Made by a program: the position numbers and the translations under genes. This document shows positions 1 through 7,813 of a stretch of DNA of 64,000 nt, one piece after another. The DNA is taken from assembly GCA_016782865.1 (NCBI GenBank), contig JADHXR010000007.1, forward strand, positions 1 through 64,000. The letters are read 5' to 3'. The notes below the pieces were generated by a model. That model saw nothing but the letters and a program-made list of their open reading frames with translations, did no database searches and was not told the origin of the DNA. The first letter of the stretch is position 1. Every line of letters begins with the position of its first letter. This stretch comes from Phycisphaerae bacterium. GTDB lineage: Bacteria; Planctomycetota; Phycisphaerae; Sedimentisphaerales; Anaerobacaceae.

Positions 1-1281
1 GTGTGCGTTGGCGCCGTGGGCGTCGTTGCCGTCTCTGCGCGTGCTGTCCGGCGGAACCGTCGTAAGTATGGGCGTGACGTTCTCCATGCCCTCTACGAAG
101 CGCATGTGGTAGTACCATTCGTCATCCATGAAGAAGGGCTTGACGCCGCGAGTGATCGGGTGCTTCGGCAGCTCCTTGAATTCGCCTTTGAAGTGCGGAT
201 TGACGGACCAGAACGTCTCGAAGTAACCACCCGTCCAGTTGAGCATGTAGTCGCCCGGCTGGCCCTTGGGGACCTCGACGGCGTAATGGAGCATGGCGAT
301 TCCAACGCCCTTCTTGGCTAGCGCGTCCACTTCCTCCAGATGCCTCATCGCTACGTGTCCGCCGCCACCATCGCAGAATACGGCGATCGCGTCGGCGTTG
401 TCGCAGGCGGTCGGGTCCTTGGGCCAGCCGTTGAGATACGTCGTCGCATAGACTTCGGGCACGTTTTCGTTGAGTGCCTTTCCAAGCAGCAGCATTCCGG
501 CGTTGTGCTTGTGGGCGCCGTGGCCGTGACTGCGCGGTCCGGCTATCAGAACGATCTTCTTTCTGTCGGTGAGTTTCAGGCGTTTCAACTGAATGTCCTT
601 GAATTCAACCTTCATGGGTGGGCCTGCGTGCAACTGCAGCGCGAGCACGCCGGATAGTTCCAGGTTCTTCTCTTCATTGTCCTGGACGTCGGCGGTTACC
701 TTGCCGTTGACTTTGAGAATGATTTGACGCCCGCGGGCGATGATGTGATATTCGTTCCAGTCATCCTGTTTGATGATATTCATCAGAGCGTCGGCATCTC
801 CGAGAGACGTTTGGGTCATCTTGCCGTCGGAGCCGATAACGGTCTTCTGTCCGCGTTCGGCGAGCATCCCCCGGCCGCGCTCGTCGTAAAGAGCCCCGGC
901 GTATCTGCCGGCCCGGTCGATGTCGGCCTGGTAGCCAACGGCGTGGCCCTCCGGGGCGAGACGGCTGCGAATCTGGATTCCGGAATTGGCCGCGGGCGTC
1001 CCGCTGATGCGGTACTTGAGCTTCAATTCGAAGTCATCTACTTCGCCCAGTTCCCAGGCGAGGAACTGGTTACTCTTGACAGGATTGTCCTGCGTTGACT
1101 GGGCGGTGATAATCCCGTCCTGCACGGTCCAATAGCTCATATTCGGGGCTTTCCAGCCATCGAGCGTCTTGCCGTCGAAGATGGGTTTGAAGCCGGCTTC
1201 TTGAGCGGCTGCGCTCGCCGTGGCGAACCCCATGACGCTAAGCAGCATAATACAAATCAATTGTGAGTGAATTCTGTTCAT
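1..1281 (-). CDS. DUF1080 (3-keto-glycoside hydrolase-like) + ThuA-like exported protein, 3' end beyond window
   Basis: Open for 427 codons from an ATG at 1281 to the window edge, so the C-terminus is missing. RBS GGAGG lies just upstream of the ATG. Residues 1-26 are a signal peptide (ends ATASAAAQ). About 31-210 form a DUF1080 beta-sandwich: FIFDGK-like start (FKPIFDGKTLDGW), NSGIQIRSR and DWNEYHIIARG are typical. From about 240 a ThuA-like/glutamine-amidotransferase fold follows (KIVLIAGPRSHGHGAHKH, HPITRGVKPFFMDDEWYYHM). DUF1080 members act on 3-keto-glycosides, and ThuA relatives are linked to 3-keto-sugar use. It is probably periplasmic and the last visible gene of a minus-strand sugar operon. 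The start and domain order are clear; the exact substrate is unknown. Confidence 0.88.
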   Translation of the reverse strand, partial: MNRIHSQLICIMLLSVMGFATASAAAQEAGFKPIFDGKTLDGWKAPNMSYWTVQDGIITAQSTQDNPVKSNQFLAWELGEVDDFELKLKYRISGTPAANSGIQIRSRLAPEGHAVGYQADIDRAGRYAGALYDERGRGMLAERGQKTVIGSDGKMTQTSLGDADALMNIIKQDDWNEYHIIARGRQIILKVNGKVTADVQDNEEKNLELSGVLALQLHAGPPMKVEFKDIQLKRLKLTDRKKIVLIAGPRSHGHGAHKHNAGMLLLGKALNENVPEVYATTYLNGWPKDPTACDNADAIAVFCDGGGGHVAMRHLEEVDALAKKGVGIAMLHYAVEVPKGQPGDYMLNWTGGYFETFWSVNPHFKGEFKELPKHPITRGVKPFFMDDEWYYHMRFVEGMENVTPILTTVPPDSTRRDGNDAHGANAH

Positions 1282-1343
1282 AATAATTCCTCCGTCATCA
1301 GAAGAAAATTCAAATATCAAATATCAAATATCAAAATTGCGGA

Positions 1344-1362
1344 GTTGCCGCATTGCGGCAAC
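1344..1362 (-). terminator. Intercistronic hairpin, possible attenuator
   Basis: GTTGCCGC and GCGGCAAC form a perfect 8-bp stem with a 3-nt loop in the 150-nt gap between the epimerase gene and the DUF1080-ThuA gene. On the minus strand it is followed by an AT-rich stretch but no clean U-run, so it may be an mRNA-stabilising or partially terminating hairpin. Next to it, the heptamer CAAATAT is repeated three times (about 1311-1331). Confidence 0.35.
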
Positions 1363-1431
1363 GACTTCCTCAATTTTACATTTTGCATCCCTCGATTTCA
1401 CTCGGGACATGTTTTCATTTCTTATTTTTCT

Positions 1432-2283
1432 TTAGCCTGCGGTCTGCCACTGTTCCTGAATAAACTTCAAACCTTCGATATAGACACCGTCGCGGCTGGG
1501 GAAGAAATCGCGCCAGACGCGAGTTGCAGCGGCGAGGTCGGGCAGCGCCCGGCCGAAGGCCTCGATCACGAGCCAGTTGTCGTAGCCTCCCGAGCGCAGC
1601 GCCTTGAACGTGCCTGGCCAGTTGATATGTCCCTTGCCGGGTGTGCCGCGGTCATTCTCGCTGATGTGGACGTGTTTGATCACGTCGAGATTCTCGGTGA
1701 TGCAGCCGACCGGGTCCTTTTCCTCGATGTTCGCGTGGAAAGTATCGAACATGACCTGGCAGTTGGGATGGTTGACGCTCTTGACGTATGCAGCCGCGTC
1801 GGCCATTGTGTTGAGGAAGTAGCACTCGAAGCGGTTGAGGGCTTCGATGCCCAGCATCACATTTGCCTTGGCGGCAAGATCTGCGGCCTGCCTATGAACC
1901 TCGGCTGCACGCTGCTTTTCCTCTTTTGTAGGAGGCTCGCCCGTAAAGACGCCGAGGGGCTGGTAGAAAGGCCCGCACAGGACGTCCGAATCCATCGCCT
2001 GCGAGCAGTCGATCGCCCACTTGAGGTATTCCACCGCGGCTTTGCGATTGCCGGCGTCGGCGCTGATGGGGTTGTGCTCCTCGTCGGGAATGACCGTCAC
2101 AGAGGTGCAGCCCAGGCCGTTGTCCTTGATCGCCTTGCCGACCTTCTCGAAGTGTTCCGGCTCGCCGGCGAAGATCGGAATCTCGACGCCGTCATAACCG
2201 GCCTTCTTGATCGATTCAAACAGAGGCAGATCATCATCTGTGACGTGTGTTGTCCACAGCAACATGTTGAATCCAACTTTCAT
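1432..2283 (-). CDS. D-tagatose/D-psicose 3-epimerase-like sugar isomerase (TIM barrel)
   Basis: 283 aa, the usual length for the AP-endonuclease-2-like sugar isomerase/epimerase family. The four metal-binding/catalytic residues of ketose 3-epimerases line up by eye: Glu147 (GIEALNRFE), Asp180 (MFDTFHANIEE), His206 (HVHISENDRGTPGKGH) and Glu241 (VIEAF). The GTPGKG signature is also shared with hydroxypyruvate isomerases, so substrate is uncertain. No signal peptide, so cytoplasmic. RBS AAGGAGA precedes the ATG. Its neighbour at 2317-3186 is a more distant relative, and the operon also carries DUF1080 and ThuA genes. This suggests conversion of sugars or keto-sugars released from glycans. Confidence 0.88.
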   Translation of the reverse strand: MKVGFNMLLWTTHVTDDDLPLFESIKKAGYDGVEIPIFAGEPEHFEKVGKAIKDNGLGCTSVTVIPDEEHNPISADAGNRKAAVEYLKWAIDCSQAMDSDVLCGPFYQPLGVFTGEPPTKEEKQRAAEVHRQAADLAAKANVMLGIEALNRFECYFLNTMADAAAYVKSVNHPNCQVMFDTFHANIEEKDPVGCITENLDVIKHVHISENDRGTPGKGHINWPGTFKALRSGGYDNWLVIEAFGRALPDLAAATRVWRDFFPSRDGVYIEGLKFIQEQWQTAG

Positions 2284-2316
2284 TGTAGTTTCTCCTTCTA
2301 CTAATTGCGGTTAGTG

Positions 2317-3186
2317 CTACTTTTCAATCGGGATATTCAAATCGGCGAGCGTATCCTTCATCCAACGCAGGGATTTTTCTATCATCGGACCCGCCTGGCC
2401 CTCGCATTCCATGCTCAGGACGCCCGTGTAGCCGTGGTCCCGCAGGATTTCCAGGCAGCGGCGAATGTTCTTGGCGTTGACACCATCGCCCAATGCGCAG
2501 TGGCTGACCGCAATGCCGGTCTGGCCGCCTCGAACAGCCGCGGCCAAAGACTCGGAGACGTCCTTGATGTGCACGTGGCTGACCTTGTCGATGAACCGCT
2601 TGAGAAAGGCCGTCGGATCCTCACCTGCGATGAATGTGTTGCCCGTGTCCATGTTCATCCGCAGATAACGGCTGTCGCAGAAGTCCAGCATCCTGGCCAT
2701 CATCTCGGGCCTCGTGGTGAAATACCCATGCGGCTCGATATTAACCGTAATTCTGTGTGCCTCGGCGACCTCGATGATCTGCCCGTAGCTACCTTTCATC
2801 ATCTCCATCGCCTCGTCGTCGGTGAGCCCTTCGGGTTTGTGCATCCCGTCGGTTGTATCGACGCAGTGACAGCCTATCAGGTTCGCCCATTGGATTGACT
2901 TCATGACGTAGGGGACGCCGCGCAGCGGGCCGTCCTTGCCCGAAAGCGGATATGCCGCGTCTACTTGCGAAAAGCGCAGGCCGAAACTATCCATCTTCTG
3001 CTTGAGCAGCAGCGGGTCTTCATAAAGGGCAACGTGAGGCTGGTAGCCCAGCCCATGAATCCAACTTACTCCATCGATCAAGCCGCACTCGATATAATGA
3101 ACGTCGTTCTTCTTTGCCCAATCCAGGCACTTTTCGAAGCTAAAATACGCCGAGTTGAACGCGTCGGTGTGAAAACCAATCTTCAT
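2317..3186 (-). CDS. Sugar phosphate isomerase/epimerase family protein (TIM barrel)
   Basis: 289 aa xylose-isomerase-like TIM barrel of the AP-endonuclease-2 superfamily. Candidate metal ligands are Glu151 (NIEPHG), Asp180 (MNMDTGNT), His204/His206 (SHVHIKDV) and Glu260 or Glu262 (LSMECEG). It lacks the GTPGKG signature of its downstream neighbour, so it is a separate subfamily rather than a recent duplicate. No signal peptide. RBS AAAGGAG lies upstream of the ATG. The gap to the next gene in the operon is 33 nt. Relatives in glycan-degrading bacteria include 3-keto-glucoside lyases and inosose isomerases; the sequence alone does not say which activity applies. Confidence 0.85.
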   Translation of the reverse strand: MKIGFHTDAFNSAYFSFEKCLDWAKKNDVHYIECGLIDGVSWIHGLGYQPHVALYEDPLLLKQKMDSFGLRFSQVDAAYPLSGKDGPLRGVPYVMKSIQWANLIGCHCVDTTDGMHKPEGLTDDEAMEMMKGSYGQIIEVAEAHRITVNIEPHGYFTTRPEMMARMLDFCDSRYLRMNMDTGNTFIAGEDPTAFLKRFIDKVSHVHIKDVSESLAAAVRGGQTGIAVSHCALGDGVNAKNIRRCLEILRDHGYTGVLSMECEGQAGPMIEKSLRWMKDTLADLNIPIEK

Positions 3187-3231
3187 TTTCCAAGCTCCTT
3201 TCCTGATCGATCTATCTTTATCTTCACGAAC

Positions 3232-3993
3232 TCATTCGTCCGAAGGTTCCAGCCCGGCAGTCCATGCACAGGCGTTGCGAAAGAGCCGGCCGACAGCCGG
3301 ATTGGCCAAGGCCTGGACATCGTGCCCGAGCACGCTGTGGTAGACCCGGCCTTTGCCGTAGTCGAGCACGAACGCCATCGGATAATCCTTGCCGTCGACT
3401 TTCGAACGCGCCTTGGCCAATATCTTGATCGGGGTCTTGCCCGCCAGGCACGTGTAAAGCTCGTCGACCGTCTCGAACTGAGTCATTGCCTTCATAGCCG
3501 GGTGCTTATCGTCGGTGATTTGGACTGTGAACCTGCCGTGGGGGTCGTGCCCTCTCAGTTTGGGGTCCCACGCACGCCCGGCAAGCTCGACGAATTCGGG
3601 CCACTCCTGAAACGCCCCGCAGGCGAAGTGGACGAGCACAAGGCCCTTGCCGCTCTTGACAACGCGTTTGAGGTTCGCACGCGCCTCGGGTCCTGGGTCG
3701 GGAACTTCCCAATCCATAAAGTGCAGCACGATTGTGTCGTAGTCGCCTAAACTGTCGTTCGCCAAGTCGCCGGGCTTGTCCGTGACTGTAACCTCCAGCC
3801 GCTTGTCCGCCGCTATGGCTTTGGCCAGAACCGGTGCGGTCAGTTTCCATTTGTGCCCAGGGTAGTCGACGCCCGTGACTATGAGCACCTTCCTGCTCTG
3901 CGCCTTGTTTTGGGTTTCTATCGAAGCTGTGCCGGCCGGACTGCAACTTGCCAGGAAGATGACCAATGCTCCACACGCGGCTGTGTACCTCAT
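3232..3993 (-). CDS. ThuA domain lipoprotein
   Basis: 253 aa. The N-terminus is a lipoprotein signal with lipobox LASC (Cys17), so the mature protein is probably membrane-anchored in the periplasm. The remainder is a ThuA-like/type-1 glutamine-amidotransferase fold: KVLIVTGVDYPGHKWK at the start, LVLVHFACGAF in the middle, GHDPHGRF, HPAMKAM and GRVYHSVLGHD near the end. ThuA proteins accompany 3-keto-sugar and trehalose utilisation in alphaproteobacteria; a direct enzymatic role here is not proven. It is the promoter-proximal gene of the four-gene minus-strand operon, with RBS AAGGAG before the ATG. Confidence 0.85.
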   Translation of the reverse strand: MRYTAACGALVIFLASCSPAGTASIETQNKAQSRKVLIVTGVDYPGHKWKLTAPVLAKAIAADKRLEVTVTDKPGDLANDSLGDYDTIVLHFMDWEVPDPGPEARANLKRVVKSGKGLVLVHFACGAFQEWPEFVELAGRAWDPKLRGHDPHGRFTVQITDDKHPAMKAMTQFETVDELYTCLAGKTPIKILAKARSKVDGKDYPMAFVLDYGKGRVYHSVLGHDVQALANPAVGRLFRNACAWTAGLEPSDE

Positions 3994-4044
3994 GACTATT
4001 CTCCTTCAGAGCCAATGGAAAAATGACCTGTTCATGACTGCCGT

Positions 4045-4073
4045 ACTATAGCCCCGCCGGCGCCCGCTGTCAA
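4045..4073 (-). promoter_or_regulatory. Strong sigma70-type promoter for the ThuA/isomerase operon
   Basis: On the minus strand TTGACA (4073-4068) and TATAGT (4050-4045) are separated by exactly 17 nt. The predicted start near 4038 leaves a leader of about 45 nt before the ATG at 3993. The spacer is very G+C rich. Confidence 0.7.
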
Positions 4074-4113
4074 TGGCATTTAGCCTGCGATAAGCCACCG
4101 GGCAATAAGGCGG

Positions 4114-4142
4114 TTGCATGTTCTGTCTCGATGTGATATAAA
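4114..4142 (+). promoter_or_regulatory. Probable prfB promoter
   Basis: TTGCAT (4114-4119) and TATAAA (4137-4142) with a 17-nt spacer. The predicted start near 4149 leaves only about 10 nt before the prfB ATG at 4159, and no Shine-Dalgarno sequence is visible there, so the message may be nearly leaderless. It is back-to-back with the promoter at 4045-4073. Confidence 0.55.
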
Positions 4143-4158
4143 GGCCCCTCGGTGAATT

Positions 4159-5266
4159 ATGGAAATAACTGAACTTAGATCAACAATATCAGAACTGTCG
4201 GCCCGGGTGGATAAAATCCGGGACTGGCTTTGACTTTTCCAGCAAGAAATCCGAACTGGAAAGACTCGAAAAACGGATGTCCAAAGCGGGATTCTGGGAC
4301 AATCCGGATTCGGCCAAGTCGGTCGTATCTCAATTGAGTGCGTTTAAGTCCATCGTCGAGCCTGTGGAAGAATTGCAGCGCGAAGTTGTGGATCTTCAGG
4401 AGCTGTTCGAGCTGGCGGAGGCCGAAAAAGACCAGGATGAGCTGGAACAGTTGGAAGAAGATCTGGACTCGCTCGTCCGAAAGTGCGAAAAAATCGAGTT
4501 AGCCGGACTGCTGTCGCGGCCCGAGGATATGAAAAATTGCTTCTTCGGCATTCACGCCGGCGCCGGAGGAACCGAGAGTTGCGACTGGGTGAATATGCTG
4601 CTCAGGATGTACACCCGGTATTTCGAGGCCAACAAGTTTAAGTTCAAGGAGCTTGATATCACTCCGGGAGAAGAGGCGGGAATTCGCTCGATAACACTGC
4701 AGGTGAGCGGTCCCTTCGCCTTCGGGAAGCTCTCATGTGAGGCCGGAGTGCACCGGCTGGTGAGGATAAGCCCGTTCGATTCGCAGAGCAGACGGCACAC
4801 GAGTTTTGCAGCCGTGGACTGCATTCCGGATTTCGAGGACGAGATCGACAGCGAGGTTAACGAAGATGACCTCAGGATCGACTTTTACCGCGCCAGCGGG
4901 GCTGGCGGCCAGCACGTGAATAAGACCAGCTCGGCGGTGCGGATCACCCACGGGCCGACAGGCGTCGTCGTGCAGTGCCAGAACGAAAGAAGCCAGCACA
5001 ACAATCGCGCCCAGGCGATGAAGATGCTCCAGGCGAAACTGTACATGCTCGAGCAACAGAAACGCGACGCCGAGATAGCGAAACTATACGGCAACAAGGG
5101 CGAGATTGCCTGGGGCAACCAGATACGAAGCTACGTTATGCAGCCTTACCAGATGGTCAAGGACCATCGGACCAATCTTCAGATCGGTAATGTGGAAGCC
5201 GTGCTCAATGGCGATCTCGACGGATTCATCGAAAGTTACCTACGGCATCGGGCTAAAAACAAATAA
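4159..5266 (+). CDS. prfB: Peptide chain release factor 2, programmed +1 frameshift
   Basis: RF2 recognises UGA/UAA and triggers peptidyl-tRNA hydrolysis. The gene is in two frames: 24 codons from ATG 4159, then CTT (4228-4230) and an in-frame TGA (4231-4233) followed by C, the classic RF2 autoregulatory shift site CTT-TGA-C. Skipping T4231 continues at GAC 4232 and reads to TAA at 5264-5266, giving about 368 aa (E. coli RF2 is 365). The anticodon-like motif SPF (RISPFDSQSRRHTSF) and the catalytic GGQ (SGAGGQHVNKTSSAVR) are present. The usual AGGGGG stimulator 3 nt upstream of CTT is weak here (CGGGAC). A naive ORF call would start at ATG 4277 and lose the N-terminal 39 residues. Confidence 0.95.
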
Positions 5267-5931
5267 GCCACGAAGACACAAAGGCACAAAGAAAAAATAA
5301 TTAACCGCGGATTTCACGGATTAACGCGGATTTAGAGCAAAGAGCAAAGAAAGAAGCCACAGACGCCGTCCTGAGCCGAGTCGAAGGAGAACGCAGAGAT
5401 GCACACAGTTGAAAAAGAAAATATTCTCTGAGTTCTCTGTGAGTTCTTTGGCCAAAAGTCAAGAATTGAAAAGGATAGGAATTTGTACTGGGCACTGGTT
5501 AACACCTATGAACCCAGCGCAGCCTTTGGCCGCAGCCAAAATATCAAACTACGAAAGACGCTAAATGTCGCGAAAAAGGAAGGGCCAAATATTCTTCCGC
5601 GTCTTTTCGCGTGTTTTGTAGTTAAGAAAAATGACGCACAAAAAGACAAGAAGATGACAGATTGTATTACAGATTAACTTGGCGCGGCCTCGGGCTTTGC
5701 TCTTGGCCGCAACCAAGAAGTTCGTCCAACAAAAAAGCTTCATAAAATACTACTAATAAGAAAGTTGCGATCGGTTAAAACAAAACTCGTGCATAAAAAG
5801 CAACGTTTTGAAAGATTGTATTACAGAGTTGAAAAAGATAATATTCTCTGAGTTCTCCTTCGACTTCGCTCAGGACGGCGTCTGTGAGCTCTGTGGCCAA
5901 AAGTCAAAAACTAAAAAGAAAGGTCAGGAAA
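5267..5931 (+). repeat. Gene-free spacer built from modular dispersed repeats
   Basis: 665 nt with no convincing gene. It contains: a 'CCACGAAGACACAAAGGCACAAAG' type word just after prfB (5267-5290); a 'TTTCACGGATTAACGCGGATT' type word (5312-5332); a 55-nt unit at 5408-5462 repeated at 5828-5907 with a 25-nt insert; the same 25-nt insert inverted at 5363-5387; and two copies of a TTGTATTACAGA word (about 5661 and 5817). The first two words recur together at 7636-7715, and shorter versions near 32206 and 54425. They sit just after stop codons. Confidence 0.75.
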
Positions 5932-7632
5932 ATGAAGAAGATAGTTCTAATAACGTTGGTCGTCATTCTATCAGTCTTGATTATTACGGCTGACGCCAGT
6001 GGCGCCCCTGATCGTAGTCCACAGCGAAACCACGACGTAGCAATTACCAATATGTCAGCACCTGCAAGTTGTGTTCAGGGAGATACTGTCCCTGTGGTAC
6101 TTACTGTAAGAAACCAAGGCAATTGCAGTGAGACATTTGCGGTTACATTGACCGATACGACTAATGGCTCAAGAATAGCAAGTAAAACGATTACTTTGTC
6201 TTCAGCCCGTGAAGGCGGACTGGATGAAGTCGTTGACAGAATCTTTGATGCAGAGGTAGATGAAGAGAATTTATTTGGTCAGATGGTTCGCATCGGTGGG
6301 GATGTCAATAGAGATGGGTACGATGACCTTCTCATAGGCGCCGATGGGTACAACCAAGGGCAGGGCAGGGCATATCTCTATTATGGCGGCGAAGGTATGT
6401 TGAATGAGAACGCTGATAGGACTTTTACTGGCGAAGGAAGGGGTGACCATTTTGGTGATTCGGGAGGTGCATTTGGTGATGTGAATGGTGATGGTTTCGA
6501 CGATGTGATTATTGGAGCTCGGGGTTACTCCGGCGAATCTAACGATGGTCGGGTTTACATATACCATGGCGGAACAGATATGGATGAGAATGCTGATGTG
6601 ATTATTGATGGAGAGGCTGGAGAAGGAGGTTACTTTGGTCTTATGGTAGTTGCAGGTGATGTCAATAATGACGGATATGATGATGTCCTGGTAACTGCCC
6701 TTGCTATGTATTCCTGGAAAGGCCGAGCCTACCTCTACTATGGTGGAGACCCTATGGATACCACTGCTGATAAGACTTTTGACGGTGAGAACACCGGTGA
6801 TTGGTTTGGTCGCGACGCGTTTATGGGGGATGTAGATGGTGATTGGTGCGCTGATGTACTCATAGGAGCGAGGAGGTGGCCTGAAGGCACTAATATGGGC
6901 CGGGCCTACCTCTATTATGGTGACCCTGGCGCAAGTATGGATACGGTTTGCGATGAGACCTTTACTGGGGAGAATCCCGGTGACTACTTTGGTCATGGTC
7001 TTGGTATAATTGACGCTGATAACGACAATTTCGGGGATGTCCTTCTAGGAGCTTATGGATATGGCTCTAACCAAGGGCGTGCTTACCTCTATTGGGGCAG
7101 TAGCCGTGCAACCTTTGATAACGTTGCTGATAAAACCTTTAATGGTGAACCAGGCGATGCCAAGGGATTCTTTGGAGTGGACTCTGGTGTCGGATATGTT
7201 AATGGCGATGATTATGGGGATATTCTTATAGGTGCCTACCTTTATTACAACAATGACAAGCGAGGCCGGGTTTACCTCTATCACGGTGGCACAAAGACAT
7301 CAATGGATGTAACTTGTGATCATACATTTACTGGAAGTGATTTAAATAGTAGGTATGGTGTCGAAGCTGAATTAGGTGATCTAAACAATGACGGTTTCGC
7401 TGAGGTTGCTATAGGAGGATGGAGCTATAATAACAACCGGGGACGGGTCTGGTTGTATTATAATAAGCCACCCTCTTCAACTGAAATCAACTTCGACTGG
7501 AATACCACCGGTGCCTCTGTAAGTGAGCATGCGCTAAAGGCAGAGATAGTTCCAGTTGCAGGAGAAAAGGATACAGCAGATAACATCAAGACTGTAACGG
7601 TTAATGTCAAATCAAGCGTTAAAAAGAAATAA
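5932..7632 (+). CDS. Exported CARDB / FG-GAP propeller protein, copy 1
   Basis: 566 aa from ATG 5932, which has an AGGTCAGGA RBS and matches the start of the paralogue at 7814; an upstream in-frame ATG at 5884 is unlikely. Residues 1-25 are a signal peptide. Residues 34-90 look like the first half of a CARDB adhesion domain (HDVAITNMSAPASC, TVRNQGNCSETF). About 100-510 hold seven FG-GAP repeats of the type GDVNRDGYDDLLIGA plus GRAYLYYGG, with calcium-loop-like DxNxDGxxD motifs, predicting a seven-bladed integrin-alpha-like propeller. About 515-562 read as the second half of CARDB (INFDWNTTGASVSEHALKAE). The protein ends in SSVKKK with no anchor, so it is probably secreted. Calcium-dependent adhesion or carbohydrate binding is inferred. 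Confidence 0.87.
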   Translation: MKKIVLITLVVILSVLIITADASGAPDRSPQRNHDVAITNMSAPASCVQGDTVPVVLTVRNQGNCSETFAVTLTDTTNGSRIASKTITLSSAREGGLDEVVDRIFDAEVDEENLFGQMVRIGGDVNRDGYDDLLIGADGYNQGQGRAYLYYGGEGMLNENADRTFTGEGRGDHFGDSGGAFGDVNGDGFDDVIIGARGYSGESNDGRVYIYHGGTDMDENADVIIDGEAGEGGYFGLMVVAGDVNNDGYDDVLVTALAMYSWKGRAYLYYGGDPMDTTADKTFDGENTGDWFGRDAFMGDVDGDWCADVLIGARRWPEGTNMGRAYLYYGDPGASMDTVCDETFTGENPGDYFGHGLGIIDADNDNFGDVLLGAYGYGSNQGRAYLYWGSSRATFDNVADKTFNGEPGDAKGFFGVDSGVGYVNGDDYGDILIGAYLYYNNDKRGRVYLYHGGTKTSMDVTCDHTFTGSDLNSRYGVEAELGDLNNDGFAEVAIGGWSYNNNRGRVWLYYNKPPSSTEINFDWNTTGASVSEHALKAEIVPVAGEKDTADNIKTVTVNVKSSVKKK

Positions 7633-7635
7633 TAT

Positions 7636-7765
7636 AAATGAGCCACGAAGACACAAAGGCACAAAGAAAAAATAATTAACCACAGATTTCGCGGATTGAC
7701 GCGGACTAAAATGAATAAGAAATCAGTGAAATCTGTGTAATCCGCGGTTAAAAACAATAAAGCTT
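7636..7765 (+). repeat. Dispersed spacer repeat between the two paralogues
   Basis: Starts 'GAGCCACGAAGACACAAAGG', continues with the same AAAGAAAAAATAATTAACC link as at 5290, then a CACAGATTTCGCGGATTGAC word. Near 7725-7750 the same word returns inverted (GAAATCTGTGTAATCCGCGG). The block is thus a second copy of the spacer module at 5267-5332 with an added inverted arm. Confidence 0.7.
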
Positions 7766-7813
7766 TGTGTCTTACTGCCTTGGTGGCAAAAACTAAAAAG
7801 AAAGGTCAGGAAA

